Shown here: positions 58,797-64,000 of the stretch, in pieces
Layout of the letters: the number at the start of each line of letters is the position of its first letter
Numbering within the stretch: the stretch's first letter is position 1
From: Microbacterium murale
GTDB lineage: Bacteria; Actinomycetota; Actinomycetes; Actinomycetales; Microbacteriaceae
NCBI RefSeq assembly: GCF_030815955.1
Contig: NZ_JAUSXK010000001.1
Span: 4,030,001 to 4,094,000, forward strand
Direction: 5' to 3'
Length of the DNA stretch: 64,000 nt
The notes under the pieces: generated by a model
The model's database searches: none
What the model was told of the DNA's origin: nothing
What the model saw: only the letters and a program-made list of their open reading frames with translations
Program-made: the position numbers and the translations under genes

Positions 58797-61169
58797 CTAC
58801 CGGGGGTCGTCGACATCGACCGGGTCGTCGGCGGGTGCGGCAGGCTGACCGGATTCGTCGGGCTCCGCTGCGCGCTCGGACCACAGCATGAGCTCGTCAC
58901 CGACCTCGCCCACCAGAATCCTGCCCTGCTGGTCGGTGCGCAGCGCAACGGCGCCAACTGCCTCCAGGAGCGCCAGGGTCTCGGCGCGGGGATGACCGTA
59001 GTCGTTATCCGCTCCGGCGCTGAAGATCGCGACAGCGGGCCGCAGGAGCTCGTAGAGCCCGGTGTCCTGATCGGCGCTGCCGTGATGCGCGACCTTCACC
59101 ACCGCGTACGTGCCGCGGAGTTGATCGCGCAGCATCCGCTGAGGCGTGGCAGAGAGGTCGCCGAGGAAGAGCGAGCGCGGCACCTCTCCCCCGTCGAATT
59201 CGACCACGACACTGGCGTCGTTGCCCGCGGGAAACGCAGCAGAGTCCTTTCGCGGCCACAGCACAGTCCAGGATGCCGCGCCCAGCGTGCCGCGCATGCC
59301 GGTCGATGCTTCGACGAGCGTCGCGCCCCCGTCTTCCAGATCGCTCAGCAGGTGGGCGTCCTCGGTCTCTCCCACCGGTCCGTGCAGCACTGTGCCGACG
59401 CGGCCCACGACGGACGCCGCCGCGCCCACGTGGTCGGCATCGAAGTGCGTCAGCACCAGCAGATCGATCCTGCCGACTCCGAGTGCGTTCAGACACGTCG
59501 ACAGCGGTTCGGTCTCCATCCCGGTGTCGATCAGCGCCACCTGCTGTTCTGACCGCACCACCAGCGCGTCCCCCTGGCCGACGTCGCAGGCCGCGATCGC
59601 CCAGGCCTCCGGCACCGTCGTGCCGACGAGCGGTCCGGTCAGCAGCATCCGCGCCCCGGCCAATGCGACCGCGACGACGAGCACGACGATCGACACTCGG
59701 CGCACGCCGCGTCTCGCGGCGATCCCGTCCACACTGAGAACCACACCGATGGCCGCACTCAGCACCGCCACCAGCAGCGCAGCCGGGATGCCGGGTATCA
59801 CGGCGACCTGCGCATTGGGAAGACCGGCAGACACCGTCGCAGTGGTCGAGATCCACGCCGCAGGCAGCCAGGCGCATACGGCCAGCAGATCGGCCAGCGG
59901 AGGGACGGATGCCGCCAGGCACGCGAGCAGACCGATCACCGTCGCGATGGGAGCCGCAGGACCGGCGACCATGTTCGCGACTATCGCGATGATCGACTGC
60001 TGCTCGGAGAACATTGCGATGATCGGCCCGCAGACCAGTTGGGCCGCGAGCGGGATCGCGATCGCCAGCGCGATCGGCCACGGCATCCACCTCGCGAGCC
60101 CGCGTGCCAGCGGCGGTGCGAGCACGATGAGCGCTGCCGTGGCGGCAGCCGACAGGGCGAATCCCGGCGTCGCGGCGAGCCACGGATCGGCGATGAGAAT
60201 GGCGGCGACGGCGAGGCACAGCACTCCCAGTCCTGCGCTCGGCCGCCCGCAGAGGACCGTCAGCATGGCGACCGCTGCCATCACCGCCGCCCTGATCACG
60301 CTCGGCTCCGGTGTGACGAGCACGACGAAGGCCGCAAGAGCGGTGAGCGCGATGACCACCCTGAGAGTTCGACCTCCGCCGCACAGCGAGACCAGCCAGA
60401 ACACTGCGCCCACCACGATCGCACAGTTCGCGCCGCTGACGGCGGTGAGGTGGCTGAGCCCGGACGCGAGCATGGCGTCGTCGAGTTCCTGCGTCACGGC
60501 ACGGGTGTCCCCGACCGCAAGTCCCGGCAGCAGACCTGCGCCGGGCTCGGGAAGACGGATGGCGCGCTCCACGAAGTCCTCTCGTACTTGCGCCGCGACA
60601 CCGAAGATCCCCTGCGCCGGCGTCAGGACCTCCACCTCCGTTCCGAACATCACGAGCGCTGCGCGCTCTCCCGGATCCGTCACCTTCACCTGCCCCGTGA
60701 CGCGGATCGCGGCCCCCAGATCCAGCCCTGGCACCCGCTCCACTCCGATCCGGATCGGCACGGTCAAGGGCTCGGGTCCTGACGGGATCCCGGCGTGACT
60801 CGTCTGCGCGTCGAACCACAGCCGTCCATCGCTCCCTGCCGCGGATGACGAGGAGATCTCCGCGTAGACGTCGATCACCCGCCCGTCCAGCTCTGCAGCA
60901 CTCGACCGCTGCGGCATCGCGAAGCCCGCCGTCATCGCGGTCGCCGTCGCGGCCAGCGCCACAACCGCCAGCAGACCCCCTCCCGCCCGCGCGACACCGC
61001 CTTTGTGCGCACGCGCGAGCCGCCCGAACGCCGCACCGCCGACAAGCGCGCCGCCCGCCGCGCACCACCAGGCGGTACCGGGCAGGAACGCACACACCAG
61101 CGCCGCGGCCCACACGCCGATCGCGATCGGTACGAGCCGCAGATCTCGCGCGCGGATGCCGGCCGTCAC
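58797..61169 (-). CDS. comEC: ComEC/Rec2-family DNA uptake channel protein
   Basis: A 790-residue membrane protein forming the channel for single-stranded DNA uptake in competent bacteria. An N-terminal pair of hydrophobic segments and an OB-like soluble region precede the competence domain with LTAVSGANCAIVVGAVFWLVSL near residues 238-259 and about ten further membrane segments. The C-terminal metallo-beta-lactamase-like domain has LVLTHFDADHVGAAASVVG near 594-612 (HxDxDH) and KVAHHGSADQDTGLYELL near 713-730. The GTG start overlaps the comEA stop (GTGA). Active competence in this organism is not shown by this alone. Confidence 0.93.
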   Translation of the reverse strand: MTAGIRARDLRLVPIAIGVWAAALVCAFLPGTAWWCAAGGALVGGAAFGRLARAHKGGVARAGGGLLAVVALAATATAMTAGFAMPQRSSAAELDGRVIDVYAEISSSSAAGSDGRLWFDAQTSHAGIPSGPEPLTVPIRIGVERVPGLDLGAAIRVTGQVKVTDPGERAALVMFGTEVEVLTPAQGIFGVAAQVREDFVERAIRLPEPGAGLLPGLAVGDTRAVTQELDDAMLASGLSHLTAVSGANCAIVVGAVFWLVSLCGGGRTLRVVIALTALAAFVVLVTPEPSVIRAAVMAAVAMLTVLCGRPSAGLGVLCLAVAAILIADPWLAATPGFALSAAATAALIVLAPPLARGLARWMPWPIALAIAIPLAAQLVCGPIIAMFSEQQSIIAIVANMVAGPAAPIATVIGLLACLAASVPPLADLLAVCAWLPAAWISTTATVSAGLPNAQVAVIPGIPAALLVAVLSAAIGVVLSVDGIAARRGVRRVSIVVLVVAVALAGARMLLTGPLVGTTVPEAWAIAACDVGQGDALVVRSEQQVALIDTGMETEPLSTCLNALGVGRIDLLVLTHFDADHVGAAASVVGRVGTVLHGPVGETEDAHLLSDLEDGGATLVEASTGMRGTLGAASWTVLWPRKDSAAFPAGNDASVVVEFDGGEVPRSLFLGDLSATPQRMLRDQLRGTYAVVKVAHHGSADQDTGLYELLRPAVAIFSAGADNDYGHPRAETLALLEAVGAVALRTDQQGRILVGEVGDELMLWSERAAEPDESGQPAAPADDPVDVDDPR

Positions 61170-61804
61170 ACGCGCACCAGCTCCGCGAGCCCCGCGAGCA
61201 TCTTCTCCCCGATGCCCGGTACAGCGAGAAGGTCGTCCACCGACTGGAAGCGGCCGTTCGTGTCGCGCCATTCGATGATCCGCTGCGCCAGCGCCGGTCC
61301 GATGCGCGGAAGCGTCTCCAGCGCCGCCTGATCGGCGTTGTTCAGGTCGATCAGTCCATCGCCCACCGGCGGCGTCGTTCCTCCTTCCGCACCCGGGGCC
61401 CCTGGGGCCCCCGCGGCCCCTGCCACGGGCACGATCAGCTGCTCGCCATCACTGAGCGGGCGCGCGAGGTTCACGGCCTGCAGATCGGCATCGGCAAGCG
61501 TTCCTCCGGCTGCGGCGAGAGCGTCGACGACACGCGCATCGAGCTCGAGCAGGTAAAGGCCGGGGTGCGCGACCTGTCCGAGCACATGCACGTACAACTC
61601 GCCATCGACGGCGACCTCGTCCGACGCCTCCGACAACGGCACGGTCTGCACCGGCTGCGCCTGGCCGCGCATGATGCCGAGCCCGACCGCCGCCGACAGC
61701 ACGACGAGCCCGAGCACGACCGCAGCGCCGATGCTCAGGCGCAGTCGCGACCGCGCGGGCACAGGCGCACCCGAAGACGCGGGCACCTTCTCAGTCGCTG
61801 GCAC
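61166..61804 (-). CDS. comEA: ComEA-family DNA-binding protein
   Basis: A 212-residue membrane-anchored DNA receptor for uptake. One hydrophobic segment near residues 23-46 (LSIGAAVVLGLVVLSAAVGLGIM) is followed by an SLBB-type domain near 68-125 with YVHVLGQVAHPGLYLLELDARVVDALAAAGG. A collagen-like linker AGAPGAPGAEGGTTPP follows, then the helix-hairpin-helix pair LIDLNNADQAALETLPRIGPALAQRI and VDDLLAVPGIGEKMLAGL near 150-208. The start is GTG at 61804. It is translationally coupled to comEC. Confidence 0.94.
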   Translation of the reverse strand: MPATEKVPASSGAPVPARSRLRLSIGAAVVLGLVVLSAAVGLGIMRGQAQPVQTVPLSEASDEVAVDGELYVHVLGQVAHPGLYLLELDARVVDALAAAGGTLADADLQAVNLARPLSDGEQLIVPVAGAAGAPGAPGAEGGTTPPVGDGLIDLNNADQAALETLPRIGPALAQRIIEWRDTNGRFQSVDDLLAVPGIGEKMLAGLAELVRV

Positions 61805-61925
61805 CCCGCCACGCTAAGGGTGCGGCCGCCCCCGCAGATGCCGGAATCCTGACGTCAGTGGACAGGTCGCCTCGGGGTGTGCCGGTGCAGAAAGACTGCG
61901 TTGACCTGGCGGGATCGCTGTCGCA

Positions 61926-61989
61926 GCGGTGAAAGGAGAATTCAGTCGGTCATGAGGGCTCAAAACCAACCGAATTCTCCTTTCACCGC
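61926..61989. repeat. Perfect 18-bp inverted repeat between comEA and leuS
   Basis: GCGGTGAAAGGAGAATTC (61926-61943) and GAATTCTCCTTTCACCGC (61972-61989) are perfect complements with a 28-base loop; a further imperfect pairing (GTCGGT with ACCAAC) shortens the loop. No T-run follows on either strand, so it is not a classic terminator. It sits 27 bases beyond the 3' end of leuS in a 212-bp spacer between two leftward genes. Apart from this hairpin I see nothing coding in the spacer, and comEA must have its own promoter there. Confidence 0.75.
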
Positions 61990-62016
61990 GGCCGACGTCG
62001 GCGAGTTCCTGAGACC

Positions 62017-64000
62017 TCAGCCCTTGACGGCGAAGCTGACGATCTTCGGCGCACGGACGACGACGCGCACGATCTCCTTGTCCCCGAGCGCGCGGATGAC
62101 CCGTTCATCGGCACGCGCGAGCGCCTCGAGTTCGGCCTCGCCGATGCGGGCGGGGACCTCGAGCTGCGCACGCACCTTGCCGCCGACCTGCACGACGGCC
62201 GTGACCGAATCCTCGACCAGCAGCGTCGGGTCGGCCTGACGCCAGCTCACCAGGGCCACCGAAGGCTCGTGCCCGAGAATCTCCCACATCTCCTCAGCGG
62301 TGTGCGGGGCGATGAGGTCGAGCATCACTGCGATCGTCTCGGTGGCTTCACGCACGGCCGGGTCTGCTGCGCCCGCACCGGAGTCGATCGTCTTGCGCGT
62401 GAGGTTCACGAGTTCCATCAGCCGTGCGACGAGCACGTTGAACTTGGTGTGCTCGACGAGCGCCGGCGCATCCGCCAAGAGGCGATGCGTGCCACGCCGC
62501 AGCGCGGCGTCGCCACCTTTGAACAGCACGTCGACAGGGCTGGAGACGTCGTGGCTGAGTCGCAGCGCACGCGCGAGGAACTTCTGGGCACCCGTCATGG
62601 AGACATCGGCCCAGTCCTTGTCGTCTTCGACCGGGCCGGCGAAGGCGAGACCGACGCGCAGCGCATCAGCACCGAACTTGTCGAGCTCCTCCTGGAACAG
62701 AACCAGGTTGCCCTTGCTCTTCGACATCTTCGCGCCGTCGAGGATGACCATGCCCTGGTTGATCAGGCTGCTGAACGGCTCGGTGAAGTCGATCAGCCCC
62801 ATGTCGAAGAGCACCTTGGTGATGAAGCGCGCATACAGCAGGTGCAGGATCGCGTGCTCGACGCCGCCGACATAGGAATCGACGGGGGCCCAGCGGGCCG
62901 CTTCAGCCGGATCGAAAGCAACCTGGTCGCTGTTCGACGAGAGGAACCGCAGGAAGTACCACGAGCTGTCCACGAAGGTGTCCATGGTGTCCGGATCCCG
63001 CAGCACAGGGTCACCGCTCGCCTGATCCACCGTGCGCACCCACGACTCGGCAGCGCCCAGCGGCGATGCTCCCTTCGGGGACAGGTCGAGACCTTCGACG
63101 CTCGGCAGCTTCACCGGCAGCTGGTCCTCCGGCACGGGGATGATGCGGCCGTCCTCCGCGTGCAGCATCGGAATCGGCGTGCCCCAGAAGCGCTGACGGG
63201 AGATCAGCCAGTCGCGCAGGCGATAGTTCTTCGCGGCGCGACCGGTGCCCTTCGCGGTCAGCTGCTCGATCGCGCGCGCGACCGCATTCCGCTTGGACAG
63301 GCCGTTCAACTCCCCCGAGTTGATCATCCGGCCTTCGCCGGTGAGCGCGACGCCCGTCACCGACGGATGCTGGTCGTCGAGGCTGGGCAGCGTGTCGATC
63401 GGCACGCCCTCGTCATCGACCTCGATGACCGGCATGGCACCGGTGATCGGCGCGGTCGTGTCGACGACGACCTTCACCGGCAGGTCGAAGGCCCGCGCGA
63501 AGTCGAGGTCGCGCTGATCGTGCGCAGGAACGGCCATCACCGCACCGTGACCGTAGTCGGCGAGCACATAGTCGGCGGCCCAGATCGGCAGCTTCTCGCC
63601 GTTGACAGGGTTGATCGCGTAACGCTCCAGGAACACACCGGTCTTCGGTCGGTCAGTGGCCTGCCGATCGATGTCGGTGGTCTTCTGCACCTTCGCCAGG
63701 TACTCCTGGAAGCGCTCACGCACCTCATCCGGCGCATCCGCCACCAGCTCCGAGGCGAGTTCCGCATCCGGCGCCACCACGAAGAAGGTCGCACCGTGCA
63801 GGGTGTCGGGGCGCGTGGAGAAGACCGTCACCGGCTCATCGCGACCCTCGATCACGAAGTCGACGTCCGCACCGACCGAGCGGCCGATCCAGTTGCGCTG
63901 CATCTGCAGCACCTTGTGCGGCCACGATCCCTCGAGCTGGTTCAGGTCATCCAGCAGACGATCGGCGTAGTCGGTGATCTTGAAGTACCACTGCGTCAGC
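62017..64000 (-). CDS. leuS: Leucyl-tRNA synthetase, C-terminal part
   Basis: Partial; the N-terminus lies beyond the right edge, and about 660 residues are visible. It starts in the [14 protein letters not shown] region, then [16 protein letters not shown]. The CP1 editing domain has [18 protein letters not shown] and [20 protein letters not shown] with the editing Asp. The class I KMSKS motif appears as [12 protein letters not shown], and the [16 protein letters not shown] stretch precedes it. The C-terminal anticodon-binding and LeuS-specific domains end at 62017. It is a bacterial-type LeuRS. The hairpin at 61926-61989 lies just downstream. Confidence 0.97.
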   Translation of the reverse strand, partial: LTQWYFKITDYADRLLDDLNQLEGSWPHKVLQMQRNWIGRSVGADVDFVIEGRDEPVTVFSTRPDTLHGATFFVVAPDAELASELVADAPDEVRERFQEYLAKVQKTTDIDRQATDRPKTGVFLERYAINPVNGEKLPIWAADYVLADYGHGAVMAVPAHDQRDLDFARAFDLPVKVVVDTTAPITGAMPVIEVDDEGVPIDTLPSLDDQHPSVTGVALTGEGRMINSGELNGLSKRNAVARAIEQLTAKGTGRAAKNYRLRDWLISRQRFWGTPIPMLHAEDGRIIPVPEDQLPVKLPSVEGLDLSPKGASPLGAAESWVRTVDQASGDPVLRDPDTMDTFVDSSWYFLRFLSSNSDQVAFDPAEAARWAPVDSYVGGVEHAILHLLYARFITKVLFDMGLIDFTEPFSSLINQGMVILDGAKMSKSKGNLVLFQEELDKFGADALRVGLAFAGPVEDDKDWADVSMTGAQKFLARALRLSHDVSSPVDVLFKGGDAALRRGTHRLLADAPALVEHTKFNVLVARLMELVNLTRKTIDSGAGAADPAVREATETIAVMLDLIAPHTAEEMWEILGHEPSVALVSWRQADPTLLVEDSVTAVVQVGGKVRAQLEVPARIGEAELEALARADERVIRALGDKEIVRVVVRAPKIVSFAVKG

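Noticed and set aside
61877..62239. 120-codon plus-strand frame over the comEA-leuS spacer
   Set aside because: It runs antisense into leuS, is Arg/Ser/Thr-rich, and covers the inverted repeat. There is no ribosome binding site at its start and no recognisable domain.

Overview
This is a GC-rich, densely packed chromosomal segment from an actinobacterium. The gene content and gene order fit the family Microbacteriaceae, most likely Microbacterium or a close relative. Supporting signs are the actinobacterial SUF order with a Rieske ferredoxin between sufD and sufC, the tkt-tal-pgi-zwf-opcA-pgl cluster, actinobacterial CtaA/CtaB, the order hrcA-dnaJ-rsmE-HIT-phoH-ybeY-CBS-era, the comEA-comEC-holA-rpsT block, many GTG/TTG starts, and many 4-nt ATGA/GTGA overlaps. 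Most of the window is core chromosome. I see no phage, IS element, CRISPR array or rRNA; there is one tRNA (Asn).

Layout. 1-4538 (minus): iron-sulfur cluster assembly (sufB-sufD-Rieske ferredoxin-sufC-sufT) followed by a truncated MalY/PatB-type PLP enzyme. 4771-5874: ctaA (heme A synthase), divergent from sufB. 5975-11527: an unusual region in which ctaB (heme O synthase) is separated from ctaA by a 4.1-kb ABC-exporter/two-component module. The module is bracketed by direct copies of the last ~110 bp of ctaB. 11761-19863: pentose-phosphate/glycolysis operon. 19857-22334: DMT-type transporter, peptide deformylase, septum-formation-type lipoprotein, tRNA-Asn. 22429-27655 (minus): dusB-dgt-dnaG and an unusual solitary ABC ATPase. 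27717-31923: small redox and nucleotide-binding genes, recO-uppS, and a UPF0126 membrane protein. 31920-33791 (minus): leuA with a leader peptide and an attenuator-like hairpin. 34584-42627 (minus): heat-shock/RNA-processing operon headed by a CIRCE-controlled hrcA. 42656-47870: esterase, then lepA-DUF1990-hemW (minus). 48044-57077: oligopeptide ABC transporter, alpha/beta hydrolase, and an MFS permease/beta-glucosidase pair, all lying between lepA and rpsT. 57274-61804: rpsT, then holA, comEC and comEA. 62017-64000: 3' part of leuS.

How the genes work together. CtaB followed by CtaA converts heme B to heme A for the aa3 oxidase. The sugar-phosphate cluster supplies NADPH (zwf, opcA, pgl) and interconverts pentoses (tkt, tal, pgi). 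LeuA is probably tuned to leucyl-tRNA supply through its leader. HrcA probably represses its own operon with dnaJ through CIRCE.

The items I consider most worth follow-up are the ctaB 3'-end duplication around the ABC/two-component module, the leuA leader peptide with four tandem Leu codons, a dispersed intergenic repeat present at ~29.6 and ~57.6 kb, and a perfect 18-bp inverted repeat between comEA and leuS. All functional assignments come from reading protein motifs and context; no database search was run.
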